From contig QUOL01000023.1 of NCBI GenBank assembly GCA_009761415.1, forward strand, positions 248,001-312,000: a DNA stretch of 64,000 bases. The letters run 5' to 3'. Positions 37,528-58,379 of the stretch are shown here, one piece after another. Position numbers and translations under genes: made by a program. Positions within the stretch are counted from its first letter, which is position 1, and every line of letters starts with the position of its first letter. The DNA is from Sarcomyxa edulis. Lineage: Eukaryota > Basidiomycota > Agaricomycetes > Agaricales > Mycenaceae. Under the pieces are notes generated by a model. That model was not told the origin of the DNA. It did no database searches and saw nothing but the letters and a program-made list of their open reading frames with translations.

Positions 37528-39946
37528 CGTTAGGATTGCCCGAGGTGAGCGTGACAGCACAAGAGCAAAGACGCAGTGACAATGACCTCCGAGAATGTGA
37601 CGCCGAGCCCCGGAGCCATCTGAAGGCAGCACGGACAAATAACTGTCCAAATTGGGATGCAAAGTCGAAACGTTCAAGATCGACTTTGTTTTTCAACTTG
37701 AACGTTGCTTCTATCGTACGCGTGCTTCCAAATGGACTCTGCTAAACAAATTGTCGAGCTTCTCAACTACAGACACGCCTATCGCCCTACTAATCTATGT
37801 GCCAGTGAACCACGCAACCCGAAGTCCATATGTACTGTCCTATGTTCCTGACCGACCTGAACCTGAGAGAACCACCATGGTCATCTCCCAGAACGAAGTT
37901 TTCTCCTTTGGTTCCGTGTATCTGTGTTTCAAACTCACATCAAAAGTTTGCAGATTATGCCACGCGTCACCCTTCATATCTATGCGTCATCCGACATATA
38001 GTAAGTAATGCAGGAATACAGACAGGGTATTTGTCATTGACTGTTATCTGCTCAGGCAACTCGGTACATATCTCGTTGCGCTGGTGCAATGAATGTTGGA
38101 CTGGTCCTCTTTGTCAGGTCAATTTGAATTCGGTTATCCCTCGGAGTCCCTCCTCCTCCTCGGTCCTCCCGCCCCCGGCTCCTTTCTAGTGTCTCTGGCA
38201 TATTCTCTTAACCCTAGTTGAGTATGTCATCGTCGCGATTCTCCCGTTCCAAGCAGATGAATCAAGAGTTTACGGGGTCTGGGGTACGGAAGATTTTCCG
38301 TGTACCCGACGCACGCTGTCACCGTTGTAATTCCAGTTTGCGGCAATTTCAGGGCTGTGACTCCGGGTGATTGGTTAGAATGTTGGTGGGCTGAAGATCG
38401 GGAAAAGGTATCGTAGGTATCGATCATTCAATATTTGAATTTCAGATTGCGACTTCAAGTCATTCTGGCGTGATGATCGAGCCTCGTCCTCGTGCTGGTT
38501 TTGAGAGGCCGACGTGGCATCCCGGAGTGTCATGATGGCAGTGCGGAGCGTAGGTCTCCTCGCTGCAACCTGCAGAGCCTTGTCATGTTTTTTACTCCCT
38601 TGGCAATGGATCGTGTTGAAGAAACCAGAAGATTGTACGCGCGCATGAAGGCATTTCCTCGACCACATCGATGTTCCGAATTTCCTTCGATTGTGACCCC
38701 CTCAAACGGACCGGTCATAGCGTCAGCTAGCGTAATCTCAGGTGAGACCAATTTCTCGTATATAATTAAGTACCGATTAAAGCTCCAAACCAGGCCTATA
38801 TCATTCGTTCATTTTACTGGAGCTCCATGCGCGCAGAATTTGTCTGTGAGGAATGGAACTTGGTATTCATTATCGAATTCGGCCGCCGTTTGGCTCGACT
38901 AGGACCATGACCATGTCTATCGATGAGCTCTGCGTCACTTTGCATCGTTGTACTCGTTTTTGCACGTAATCCTCCTGTTATTGGCCCTCGACCTCGAGGC
39001 CTCGCGTTCCCCCAACGCCGAACATCGTCTTCGCTGGCGGACGTCTATTAGTTCTTGTATTTTGTCGTCTTATAAAAGGCAGTTTCCGTGGCTTCACACC
39101 ATTAATATTGTGTAACGTAGAGCGAGTATTCCAATCAATGTCACTATAGAATCCTAAATGATAGAGCCCTTGAACAATGGCATACACTTAGACCAGCATC
39201 ATCACCCGGGATAGCATACAAATCTAAATGCAATGAACGAGACAAGCCGACGCGTCCTAAGTTGCCGGCGGTGACCTTGATTAGAACACCGGTGACCTCA
39301 AGGTCACGGACGTCCACTTTGCTGCGTCTGGCGAACTTCAACCTGGCCAGCAGTCACAAAAGGTCTTTTGGATGTCTTTCGGGTTCGAACCCCACTGAAC
39401 CCGAACCTTGCCCGAACCCAGCGAACCGCCAACACAGGCCATGTTATTCTAGTTCAACTTGTACCGTCACGGCACGCGGTGTTTCCTCGACGGTTCTTCC
39501 TCTCATCGATCTCTGTCTTGAGAGTTCAGAAACGTTCACTGGCGCTCGAGAGATAGATCGCAATCCTATCTTTTCAACGAGAGTAAAAGCGTTACGCAGC
39601 TCCGAGCTCTAACTTCTCGCCCTTCTCAGTTTGCCAATTCTTGTGTGCTGTTCTACGGTCCAACAGGGCGAAAAACGCGACAAACATGCCTATCTTGAGT
39701 CGGGACAAGGTGAGTGAAAGCATGTTCATATCGTTGTTTATTGCATTATTCATAGATCCTAAGGCGAAACTACAACGTTCCAGACATGTGTAGTGAGTAA
39801 ATACTATTGGTACGTCCGTATAAATATTCTCTTTTTTCCGTTCCTTCCCTCCCCTTCCCCTTCCTCTACCCCTCTGCCGATTCCCGAAGACTGATCGCAG
39901 TCTTCTTGGAAGTATCCAATTTGTCCAAAGGACGAGCTTGGAGAGC
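37528..39946. other. gene-poor interval, nothing recognised
   Basis: About 2.4 kb with many short ORFs on both strands (up to 136 codons) and no recognisable protein. A sequence resembling a Pol III B box occurs near 39380 (GGGTTCGAACCCC), but no cloverleaf with a matching A box and acceptor stem could be built around it, and it sits in a run of repeated GAACCC words. Confidence 0.45.
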
Positions 39947-41103
39947 TCAAGTAGCAAAATGCGAGATGGTTTTGGGCATTGCCCAGTGTGTGGTGTGAGG
40001 TTGGACCTCTGTTGGATTTAGCCAAAATTCGTGCGTTGGCGGCGCGTGATGGAGTTCGTGTCGATTTATGTACGGAGCTGGGTCAACGGCCCCAAGCCCG
40101 AAGTAGTCTGCGGTCGAGTGATACGACGGACTCCTGGCGTACTGGCCGTGTCCATTCGTAGACGGGGTCATGAACGGGATATTCGACGTGGGTTGCCCAA
40201 CATAACCGAAATTGTCGATCGATGGCGCTTGTTGTGCGTGGTCTTGATATGGGTGCGTAACGAATTGAGGTTGGCAGTTGGTAATGCCCGGATTGTACGA
40301 GTACATGAGGGCCGACTGATTGTCGCTCGCACGGGGTGACGTTGCGAAGTCTGCAGCTGCTCTGCTGAGAATGTCCGTGTCATACGACGATGTCGTGTCC
40401 GATGAAGTAGATCCCCATTGGAAGGATGGTTGGGAGCCGTTCGTCTCTGTGGTTTCGAATGCATCGACATCCGAGGCGAACAGCCCGTAGTACGAGAATT
40501 CGTCTTCAGGAGGCGGTGACGGGTAAACGGGCCTTAACGAGGCAGGTGCAGAATTGGAGCTGGAGGTTCTTGCATGCGGCAACGGTTCACTATAACCAGT
40601 ATGTTGAGTATCGCCCTCACTTCCGCGTTCTGCTCCCAAAGGCCGTCGTCAACAAGCGTGGCTCGTAACAGAGATAGAAGACCTACTTGGTGCAACTCGC
40701 TCGTCGAAGATGCTGCTCTGCCTCGATGAAGGATATGCACTCCGGATGCCGGATGTCGTCTGCACCGGCACCGATGGCATACCCTCCTCAGTCATTCTCC
40801 GCACTTTCTGCTTTCGCCTGAGAGCCTGATTCTCGGCTTGTAATTGTCTCAATTCGCGCGCCGCTACATGCTCATATATCAGTTATCTAAACCCCGAAGC
40901 GCAGAGCATGGGAACTCGCCTTGTTTCAAGATCCCTGGAAGACCACCGCGATATCCTCTACGATCCAATACTGGCTTCTGCGAGAGGGACTGAACGACTT
41001 CGCAGACTCCGAAGTATAATTCGAGTCTCTTGATCATGCCTCTTGTCATAGGTCGCACAGACTCGTGGTCAAGATCTCGAGTAGATGACCGTGTAGGGGC
41101 CAT
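39947..41103 (-). CDS. orphan protein with short coiled coil and disordered tail
   Basis: Not recognised. Exons 41103-40920, 40863-40687, 40632-39947 give 348 residues with closing phases. The N-terminal 60 residues are helical (MIKRLELYFGVCEVVQSLSQ). A short leucine-spaced, charged coiled coil follows (AARELRQLQAENQALRRKQK). The remaining 270 residues are Ser/Pro/Tyr/His-rich and probably disordered, with acidic and aromatic patches (PPPEDEFSYYGLFASDVDAF). A coiled coil plus an acidic/aromatic tail would suit a transcriptional cofactor, but no bZIP basic region is present. The first intron needs a GC donor (GCGAGT) to join the frames. The third-exon acceptor (GGGAG) is weak but phase-consistent. 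It is divergent from NOP14, 543 bp apart. Confidence 0.6.
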
Positions 41104-41646
41104 GACGAGAGGACTAGACTAGAAGATGGGGAGGGGATATGAAGACGTCTGAGTAGGGGCAAGTGGGGTGTAAGTCTAACGCAGAAGTCTATCATGCGCT
41201 TCCTTTTGACCTTGAGCACACGAGGTTATACAAGCGACCTGACGATACTGGTATGTTTTATGCGGTACATTTGGTATGTTTTACACACTGCTTTCGCGGA
41301 GTTTTGAGGATATTCACTCATATACCACGTTGTAACTTCAAGGACTCGCGGTCCGCGTCGGTTATATCATTATATGTTGTGATTTCATGTGTAACTTATG
41401 ATCAGACGTCTCATCCGATGCACTGTCCATGGAGCGCTCTGATGTCTAGACTTGAGCATGTCTTACGCGTTCTTTATTATATTTTTCGTTACCATTCGCG
41501 TTCATGTTCAATTTGTGTTGGAGGCGAACTTAGGGGAAGTCACAGCTGTGACGCCATGCGATTTGGCTCGATCATTTGTCACGAATTATTTTTTGAAACC
41601 ACTCTATTGAAGTCCTCATTTCGAGGCAAGCCAGTCCAATCACACA
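41104..41646. promoter_or_regulatory. shared upstream region of the orphan coiled-coil gene and NOP14
   Basis: A 543-bp interval between divergent starts. The 201-codon ORF that begins here overlaps the NOP14 start in another frame and shows no domain, so it was not called. No specific promoter element was placed. Confidence 0.4.
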
Positions 41647-44600
41647 ATGGCAAAAGGATCACAGCTATCACAGCTCAAATCCGCCCTTTCCAAAGCCGGT
41701 GTTACAGGCCAACAAAATGGAAAGAAACGAAAACGCGTGCCAGAGGACAAGGACAAAAAAGCAGCTAAATTGACGGAGATTCATCAGAAACTCAATCCAT
41801 TCGACGTCAAAGTCACGAAGCTGAAGCATAATGTTGGGGGGAGGAAGTTGAAGGGTATTGTAGGACGACCTGCGCAGAGTAAGCAGGCTGGGTTGGAGCA
41901 GGTGCGTTATATGTCTCATAGTAATTGCGTTACTTGGCTAACAATGTGGGTTGTAGCGCAAGAAAACTCTGTTGAAGGAGTACGAAGAGAAGGGCCGGTC
42001 TGGAGGAATAGTAGATCGACGGTTCGGAGAGAATGACCCTTCCATGGGTGTGGAAGAGCGTATGCTGGAACGGTTTACGAAGGAGAGACAGCGTTCGTCC
42101 AGAGGAGCCGCATTCAACTTGGAGGACGAAGATGAGCTCACGCATTATGGACAAAGTCTTTCTAATCTAGACGACTTTGATAATGTCGGACTGGGTATGG
42201 ACGATTCTGACGAGGAGGAACGGGGTATGTGACTCTCGTTTAGAGGTTGCTGTATCCGCTTGTGCTGACATCTATGTTCAGCTGGACAGATTGATAGTGA
42301 AATCGTCAAACGGGATCACTTTGGTGGATTTGACGACGATGAAAAGTCCGAGGATGACAACGGAGAGGTTTGCAAGGTTTACTGCCTATTCTTGTTTCAT
42401 TTTCTAACAAGGCGCATCTATTCGTACAGCCAGCCAGGAAGAAATCCAAAGCCGAAGTCATGGCAGAAGTCATGGCTAAAAGCAAGCACCACAAAGTACG
42501 TGGTCTTTATTTGCCTGCAGATATTTTGTTTGACTCTTTCGGCTTTTCTAGCTACTTCGACAAATGGAACGAGAAAAAGAGGATAATATGCGTATCGAGC
42601 TCGACCAAGAGTTCGATTCCCTTCGAGATTTGATATATGCTCCCGATCCGTCATCTACAGGCAGTAATGCTGTACCAATTGCACGGACTCGACCAGAAGC
42701 CATGCCCCAAGCAAGCTCTTCTACCATCGCCATACCTTCTATCGGAGCTGAGGACCTGGATTACGACCAGCGCGTCCGTGAACTCGCGTTTGATAAACGA
42801 GCTAAACCGAAGGATCGAACGAAAACGGAGGAAGAGTTGGCGCTGGAGGAGAAGGAGTCGCTTGAGAAAGCTGAACGACGGAGAAGAAAGCGGATGTTGG
42901 GAGAGGAAGAGAGTGATAGTGAGGGAGAGGCACAAAATCCGCGGGGGAAACAGAAGCGAAAGAGAGGTGGAGATGATCTGGAGGATGATTTCCAGGAAGA
43001 GGAACCTGAATGGTTAGGTGCTGGTTTGGGAGATGAAGTCAAAGGTGCTGCTGACAAGGGAGAGGACGATGATGACGATGAAGACGAAGAAGAAGAAGAA
43101 GAAGGGGGTAGTGCAGAGAGTGGAGACAGTGATGAAGATGAAGATGATGCCGAGTCAGACAGCGACGAGGAAAGTGTCGAGGAGGGGGAACCTGAGGCGC
43201 TTGTTCGAAGCAAGAAAACGGGCAATGCCAAAACAAAACCACGGACGTCTTCGAAAACAGAACTTCCGTTTGTCTTCCCATGTCCTTCCACACACGAAGA
43301 ATTCCTAGCAATCGTCGATGACGTTGAGGATGAACTCGTACCAACTGTCGTTCAACGTATCCGCACTATGTACCATACAAGCTTGTCTCCAGACAATAAG
43401 TTCAAGTTACAAGTACGCATTTTCATCTCGACCAGTCCGGCCACAGCTAATTTTGCTTGTTAAATTACAGACTTTGGCGACCGTTCTCATCGACCACATT
43501 CTATATATCACCTCACCACCCCAGCCGCGATTCACTCTTCTTTCCTCACTCATACCTCATCTCACGGCTCTCACACAAGCATACCCCATTCAATCAGCTG
43601 AATATTTTGTTGAGAAACTCGTCCTGATGCACAAAAATCTCAAACGAGGCCTGACCCGAGGTGCACTGGACCCAGAGGCAAAGACTTGGCCAGGATTATC
43701 TGAACTATCTCTGTTTCGTGTCATAGGTGTCATTTGGCCTACCAGTGATCTGAACCATGCTGTCATCTCACCAACACGCGTCTTGATGGGTGCGTATCTA
43801 GGTCTTGGACGAGTACGGTCGCTTTCCGATATAGCGAGTGGCCTCTTCCTGTGCACGGTGTTCCTGCAGTTTGAAGAGCTATCCAAACGACTAGTCCCAG
43901 AAGCTGTCAACTTCGTGGTGAACGCCCTGCTGCACCTTGCTCCTCATTCATACAAGAGTACGTCTGAGCTTCCAGGCTCATTCCCCGCACCAGATTTCCG
44001 GTCAGATCTTTGTCGGTCCCTTTCGATCGATTTCAAAAAAGTTCGGAAGTCTGCCGTCATGCAGAAACCGGATCTGGCAAACATCTTGGGCGGTGATAAA
44101 GTTGGGGATGAGCAGGCTAAAGTGGATCTTCTTGGGCTCACTTTGGATCTTGTCGGGAGATTTGCAGATATATACAAGGGATTAGATGGGTTCATCGAAT
44201 TGTATGAACCGATACAAGATCTTCTTGCACATATCGATGACAAGAAACTCCTCCAAGACCACAGAGTAAGTCTATCTTGCTATAACGACGTTCGATCTCT
44301 GACTTTTTATTCTAGGACCGCATCTCGTCATTGCGAGATTCGATTGGAAGGCTTCTCAAGTTTGCCCGACAAGCCCGCCAGCCTCTGCGCCTGCAAGCTC
44401 ATAAACCTATACCTATACCAACCTACATTCCGAAGTTCGAGTCCTCTTCATCGTCGTACTTGCGTCGCCAAGATCCGGATCATGAACGAAACGAGGCTTC
44501 CAAATTACGCAATCAGTATAAACAAGAACGCAAAGGTGCTATTCGTGAGCTTCGCAAGGACTCTCGATTCTTGGCTGGCGTCGAACAGGCTAAGCAGAAG

Positions 44601-44723
44601 GAGAAGGATCGCGAGTATAATCTTCGTATGAAGAGGGTGTACGGATCGATTGAGGGTGAGAGGGCTGAGGAGAAGGCTATGGATAGGGAGAAAAACCGAG
44701 AGAAGAAGCGGGCTGGGAAGTAG
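41647..44723 (+). CDS. NOP14: Nop14, small-subunit processome / 40S biogenesis factor
   Basis: Nucleolar protein required for 18S rRNA maturation and 40S subunit export as part of the U3 snoRNP (SSU processome). Exons 41647-41901, 41957-42224, 42282-42367, 42430-42495, 42552-43412, 43471-44265, 44316-44723 give 912 residues, close to the family length of about 810-860 plus extra acidic sequence. Landmarks: NPFDVKVTKLKHNVGGRK and GRPAQSKQAGLEQRKKTL near the N-terminus; RRFGENDPSMGVEERMLERF; DHFGGFDDDEKSEDD; KSKAEVMAEVMAKSKHHK; a very acidic stretch (about 43060-43200); then the helical C-terminal domain with PRFTLLSSLIPHLTALTQ and KRGLTRGALDPEAKTWPGL; and a basic end (KKRAGK). Frame and phases are intact. 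Confidence 0.96.
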
Positions 44724-44896
44724 AGATGTAACCCAGTATTACAATCAGTGACCGACGAGCGCATTTTTCTCTGTGTATAACCTGCACTGGCCTGTGACTT
44801 CGTCAGTCCCGTGAAGCTTTCTGGAAGCCGATGATTCCAAGTGTACATTGGGTATATATCGAACTGCTAGCGTACAGTCCATTTACATCGTTATCA

Positions 44897-47413
44897 TTAC
44901 AGTCCTTGCTCATCAGGGACAGGCAGAGGCAAAGGCAACTTCTCGGGCTTCAAAGTCGGGAAGTTATCCGCTGGATCAGCATCGCAGAAGGTCTCCTCAT
45001 CGTCGGGCAGGATGCCTTGTTCGAAATAACGCTTAGCAATAGCTGCATAACAAGGCGTTGGTGGTGTGAGATACGAGTGCCCTAAGTGCCAATCTCGTGT
45101 TAGGTTCCTGTACATGGGCATTTTATCCGATTGAACACCATTTACCTATGCCATTCTGCACAACGTGCCGAGCCATCTTCCCGAATCGGCTGCTCATTTG
45201 ACGCCCTGCGTATGCTGGTGTTATGGGGTCGTCTGTTATGCGGATAATTAATGGGGATTGAGAATAAGGGAGGTGGATGACGATTTGTTACTCACCGCTG
45301 TTCGACACAACTAGAATGGGATTTGCAAGAGAACTCTGTTTCAACCATGTTAGGTTCATACGTGATCTGAAGGTATGCGAAGACCTACATTCCAAGGGCC
45401 CTGCATGATCGTCAACATGTAAGCGAAGGTTGTTGGGTGAGGGTGATTGAGAACTGACGTTGAACCGCTCCTCCGGCTTCTGGCTTCTGGGCCAGAACTA
45501 CGATGCGTTCAAGTTATTAGCGAACCGCAGAAAAAGGGGGTTTGAATACCTGACAGCCGCCGTGCTGTTCCAATAAATTCACCCTGTATAGTAGGCAATC
45601 GACTCAGAACTCAATGTCACATAGTAATAATAAACTCACGTTGCACCAAATGTTGGCGTAACTTCTTGCAATATACCCAACAGCTGATCTACCATGCCCT
45701 CAGCGGTAGGCCACTTCTCGCCTGCCTCATAGGGTGGGGCGTCCGCACAAGATACAGCCAATCTGGATAGGTCTGCCTGCCCTGCTGAGATAAACCCATC
45801 GGGAGCAGGTTCTCCGGGATCTGGTGGTATTGGCCGGATAACCTGATTGATGAAGGGTGTGCCATCACCATGCATCGCTTGGGATAGATCGTGGGCGGTA
45901 ATTTGCCAATCTGGAGGACTCTGTATAGTTTCAAATAGACGTGCTGAAGATATCTATCAACAAAGCTATTATTATAGGGCGGGACGAAAATGCTCTCACC
46001 GCGAATCATTCCGGATCTGAGGAGCCCTGGTCTCGAGGAATTGAGAACAGGCAAAGGTGTGTCGTATAGTTCTGCCAAGAATTTATCTATTCTGTTGCCG
46101 ATATCTTGACCACTCTTGTCTTTTGATTCGACGAGAGCGCATCGGTTTGCCCCGGCTGAAAAGCATTCGTCTAAAAATCGGGCATAAGACTGCCTGTTTA
46201 CATGTTAGGTGATATATTCTAGACTTTGTAGAGAGAGGACTCACTCTGCATTTAGTAGCAACTCGCGCAGCAAATGATAATTCTCATAATGTTCAGTCCC
46301 CCACCTACGGTGAATGAGTGACACCGGTCCAATCAACACAGATAGACACTTACAAGACAGGGTTTGCAACGCCGTGAGCGATGACTTTCCCAATCTTGTG
46401 CGGTAACATGTTGACGAGATAGTCGGCTGTGAAATGTCGGCGAGATCCTCACAAAAATCCGAGTCTACTCACCGACGACGGTGCCATAACTTCCACCATG
46501 GAAATTGATCAACGCATCTTCTCCCTCCAGGGCTGCGGACAACATTTCCATGTCTTTGATCAAGGTTGTGGTGCCCATTCCCTTCAATGCATCTGCGCCC
46601 ATGGTCTGTCCACAGATCTCGGCTCGCGTCTGCCAAAGAGCCAATGCTTCCTTCTGCTGCTTGACCAGGATCGCTTTCCCCTCGGGCGAAAATGGGTCGG
46701 GAGGAACCTCGAATGTAGTTTCTAAGACGGTGTTAGCTAGAAAAATTGCAGACGCTTGTGCAGAAGAGTGACATTTAACGACTGGAACGGTACGTCCTAT
46801 TCCACGAGGGTCCCAGGAGATGAGATCGTACCGACCACCTATGAGTTTGAATATTTCCTTGCCATGGGTGAAAGACATGGTACGACCAGCCGCCCCTGGT
46901 CCACCGTAGTTGGTCATGACTGAGCCTAATCGTTCAGATGTACTGCAGGTTGCGGGTATCTTAGAAAGCGCAAGGGTAGTGACTCCAGCTGAGGGATCAG
47001 TGTAGTCGGTTGGGACGCTAGATGTGAGGTTGTGGCTTGCAGTGAGAGAGAGAAACACAGGCTATGAAATAGATACATACTTGAATGAACCACAGAGAAC
47101 TTGATTATCCTCCCAGCAAGGCAGCCATTCGACAGGTCCTTGACGAATCCCGAGCTATCGAAAGTTGTTCAGCGAGAAGCTTGTAGTCCAAGCTAGTCCA
47201 TAGCCGTACATTTGGTACTATTAACAACGAGCGTTGGTAGTGCCAACATGCACTGTATACTACAAGTACGCAGATCCCTGCAGTAATGGAGAATTTCTTG
47301 AGGAGACTTCGGTGGTGTCGCTGTTTGTTGTTTAGCGCATGGAAGGGCGCCAAATCAGACTCCAAATCTTCCAAAATAGCGGGCATGTAGCTGGAGGATT
47401 TGTCGCGAGGCAT
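44897..47413 (-). CDS. membrane-anchored TAP-like alpha/beta hydrolase (peptidase S33 type)
   Basis: Predicted serine hydrolase of the tripeptidyl-aminopeptidase-like group. It starts MPRDKSSSYMP at 47413 (an in-frame ATG also exists at 47482). An N-terminal signal anchor lies near residues 45-60 (ITAGICVLVVYSACW). After the first intron: GPVEWLPCWEDNQVLCGSFN, VPTDYTDPSAGVTTLAL. The fold shows an oxyanion-loop GGPGAAGR, WDPRGIGRT, and the nucleophile elbow FHGGSYGTV (Ser). Near the C-terminus ITDDPITPAYAG gives the likely Asp, and GIGHSYLTPPTPCY the likely His, of the triad. The first exons are 47413-47219, 47154-47081 and from 47017; several more introns follow to the stop at 44897, and those boundaries were not all fixed. 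Secreted or vacuolar-lumen peptide trimming is the family-based guess; the substrate is unknown. Confidence 0.85.
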
Positions 47414-47615
47414 GGTAATGTGGAGATCCCTAGCCTCCAGCGGCAGCCTCCAGCCTAAGACTTGAGTTTGATGAGACCGCACTCAGGGGGATATGTGACT
47501 GTTACTAGGCGTCGTGACATATGTAACGCGACGCGTCTCTTCCCGCTCAAACTTGTCTTGACTCAACGCGTATGAAGTCTCTCAATTCCACTGCCGCATC
47601 TTCGACAATCATCTC

Positions 47616-56257
<8,642 letters not shown>

Positions 56258-56358
56258 TTGACACATTGTACAAGTACACAATTTCAACTGTAGATTTTAC
56301 ATTGTATTATATAGAGAAGACCAAACCATTGTATCATACATGTTGCCACATCGTACAT

Positions 56359-57284
56359 TCATTCTGCCAATTGTTTCTTCAACCGGTCGAGCTCTTTCTC
56401 TTTCTCGATCAAGACGCCTCTACAATATTCCTGTTGGCGAATGATCTCCTTCCGCGCACGTTCCAATCTCTCCGTCTCCTCCTTCTCCATCAGAGCGGTG
56501 AATTCTGGTACTCCGCCTTTCGAAGCTTCGAGTGATGAAGGGTTTGCCAGATGAAACGGTACAGGTTTTCGTTTGGTCTTTGGAAGAGGGGTGGGAGGGT
56601 GATTGGTGAGGATGTTGAGAAAGTTCTGGTATGGCTCGTTGAATACTATTTCTTCGTACTGCCACGAGTGTACAGGCCCTAATTTCATGGCAACGTCGAG
56701 AGGCGGTATCTCTGGATCGCCAGAAGCTGTCCAGGGATGCAATTTGAGATGGTGGTATAGAGTTACAGGTTTTTCGGCTGCTTCAGTGACAAAGGTAATA
56801 CGGATCTGGATCTCGAATTCTCCCCATCTGATATGCACAACAGGTGTCAGTACAGACTGTAAGTCATGCAAAAGATACTTGCCCTGTCTCCGAAACTTCA
56901 TATGGCGGCTTGTCTATGGCTAATTTCCAGATCATGAGTAAATCGAAAAGGAAACCAAATGTCCGGCTGGACTCACGTCTTGATGGATTGGCGTACGTGT
57001 CGTGTAACTTGAAAGTGACCCGCTTGATGAAATGGCTGATGTCGTCTGCACCTCCAACGATGTCGGAATCAGGCGCAGACGTCGCACTTCGAACTGCAAC
57101 GGTCCATCGGTGGGTATGATCAGGAGATACTAATGACTCGCGCTCTTTCGGGGTAAGCACTGTGGCGGTATTTCCATAGATAATAGGACGATAAATGCTC
57201 AATCCCTGGAATGGAAGATGAGATTCTGAAGGAGGATATTGTTGACCAGGGACGTACTTTGACACGAACGCGGTCTGCAGCCAT
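56359..57284 (-). CDS. YAF9: Yaf9, YEATS-domain subunit of NuA4 and SWR1-type complexes
   Basis: Reader of acylated histone lysines, shared by the NuA4 acetyltransferase and the SWR1 H2A.Z-loading complex. Exons 57284-57258, 57205-56977, 56919-56883, 56827-56359 give 253 residues (yeast Yaf9 is 226). The start MAADRVRVK joins GLSIYRPIIYGN. The YEATS domain contains HTHRWTVAVRSA, HFIKRVTFKLHDTYANPSRP, PPYEVSETGWGEFEIQIRI and TLYHHLKLHPW, with the conserved HTHRW and GWGEF aromatic-cage neighbourhoods. The C-terminus is a charged coiled coil (EKELDRLKKQLAE). The third intron uses a GC donor (GCAAGT); no GT alternative keeps frame. It is convergent with the ATR gene, 101 bp apart, and divergent from the COX7A-like gene, 119 bp apart. 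Confidence 0.95.
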
Positions 57285-57403
57285 GATCAAAGACTTTTGG
57301 TCTCGACTTGATTTCGGCGGGCGACGGTTTGTTCAAAGTCCGCACCCGTCGTTGTGGCGGGGAAACAACTCGCATTTCCTCCAGTTATATACATCCTCTT
57401 ACA
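57285..57403. promoter_or_regulatory. 119-bp divergent promoter region of YAF9 and the COX7A-like gene
   Basis: The start codons of the two divergent models are only 119 bp apart, so this short segment must contain both promoters and leaders unless transcription starts inside the neighbouring gene. No specific elements were identified. Confidence 0.4.
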
Positions 57404-57811
57404 ATGCTCAACGCACTCTACAACAGTACGCCGTTCTACACCTTGGCTGGACCCTTCTGACTCGCATTTTAGAGCCCAACAACATCGTTGAGAGGCAGAA
57501 GATCATCCAGGTGAGCATGGACAACACAATTTTGTTCGACCACCTGTTTAACGCTCTTTTGCAGAACGACACCAGGCAGCTCTGGTATCGTTTGCCGCGA
57601 TCTACATTCTACATGCGTGAGTCCTTCTTCATATCAAAGACTAGCGCCCTACTAAAGACCGTGGTCAGGCGCGTATTACACAACGTTTGCCGTTGGAATG
57701 CTTGCATCTCTATATGGATCCTTTTCTTTGATCAGGGTACGTTCCTCGATGGTGCTCAACTCGTTGTATTCCCCTGACGATATTGTCAAAACACAGGGCA
57801 AAAACAACTAA
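57404..57811 (+). CDS. small mitochondrial inner-membrane protein, cytochrome c oxidase subunit 7A-like
   Basis: A gene too small to stand out as one ORF. Exons 57404-57425, 57473-57510, 57565-57616, 57669-57736, 57797-57811 have good splice signals and closing phases and give 64 residues. The start is MLNALYNKPNNIVERQKIIQ, then DTRQLWYRLPRSTFYM, a single transmembrane stretch (YYTTFAVGMLASLYGSF) and the end LIRGKNN. The pattern RQK-x-x-Q-x-D followed by a short amphipathic stretch and one membrane helix is like COX7A, a nuclear-encoded accessory subunit of respiratory complex IV. The five-exon structure for so small a protein, with every intron needed, is strong evidence that it is real; the family name is less certain. 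Confidence 0.68.
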
Positions 57812-58379
57812 ACCCGATTGGTAGAAATACTGTAGATGCAAATGAGATAAACTCGTTGTACCGATCTCGACTATCGTTCATTTCGAGAATCTAGTTCAAG
57901 CGTCCTTGACCCCGAAGGAATTCGCGCACCTCTCGCGGCTTTCTCTTCGACCGTGTCCCGGACTATACATCAATTCGGTTATTCTCAGGCATACCCAATT
58001 TACGAACTCAGATAGGGATGCAAATACATGCAACGATGTTCGCACGTCTTTCATTTCCTGTTTGTACACATCGACATGCTCACTGGCAAGACTTGTGCTT
58101 GACATAAATGAGAACCTTTCAGTACATATAAGTATATCAACGCTATCGAAGAAGTCTTCTACTTAGTACGGATGTGAGTTTGTTCGTATTAGCTTTGGAA
58201 GCTTTGATGATTGTGTGCATGGTGGCCCGGGATGCCACTGAACGCTGATCATAAACGCTGTCGCCGGATGATCCAATATCAAACCAGCAAACTCGTTCCA
58301 TTCAAAACTAGGATGCTATGATATTCAGGTCAATTGATCATACAAATCCCCCCCTACAGCTTTAGCCGTCCATCCTCAA
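57812..58379. other. convergent intergenic interval
   Basis: 568 bp between the ends of the COX7A-like gene and the NmrA-like gene; presumably both 3' UTRs. No ORF, RNA gene or repeat was recognised. Confidence 0.5.

Noticed and set aside
39370..39390. tRNA-like B box (GGGTTCGAACCCC)
   Set aside because: No A box, anticodon arm or acceptor stem could be fitted, and the sequence lies among repeated GAACCC words.
41163..41768. 201-codon plus-strand ORF before NOP14
   Set aside because: It overlaps the certain NOP14 start in another frame and lies mostly in the divergent promoter; no protein character.
43050..43210. acidic GA-rich repeat that might be a microsatellite
   Set aside because: It encodes the expected Asp/Glu-rich linker of Nop14 in frame, so it is ordinary coding sequence.
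57211..57777. 188-codon plus-strand ORF
   Set aside because: It overlaps YAF9 at its start and covers the exons of the COX7A-like gene in mixed frames, including intron sequence.
58205..58270. C/D-box snoRNA-like words (TGATGA ... CTGA)
   Set aside because: The boxes are common short words, there is no terminal stem, and no guide match to rRNA could be tested here.
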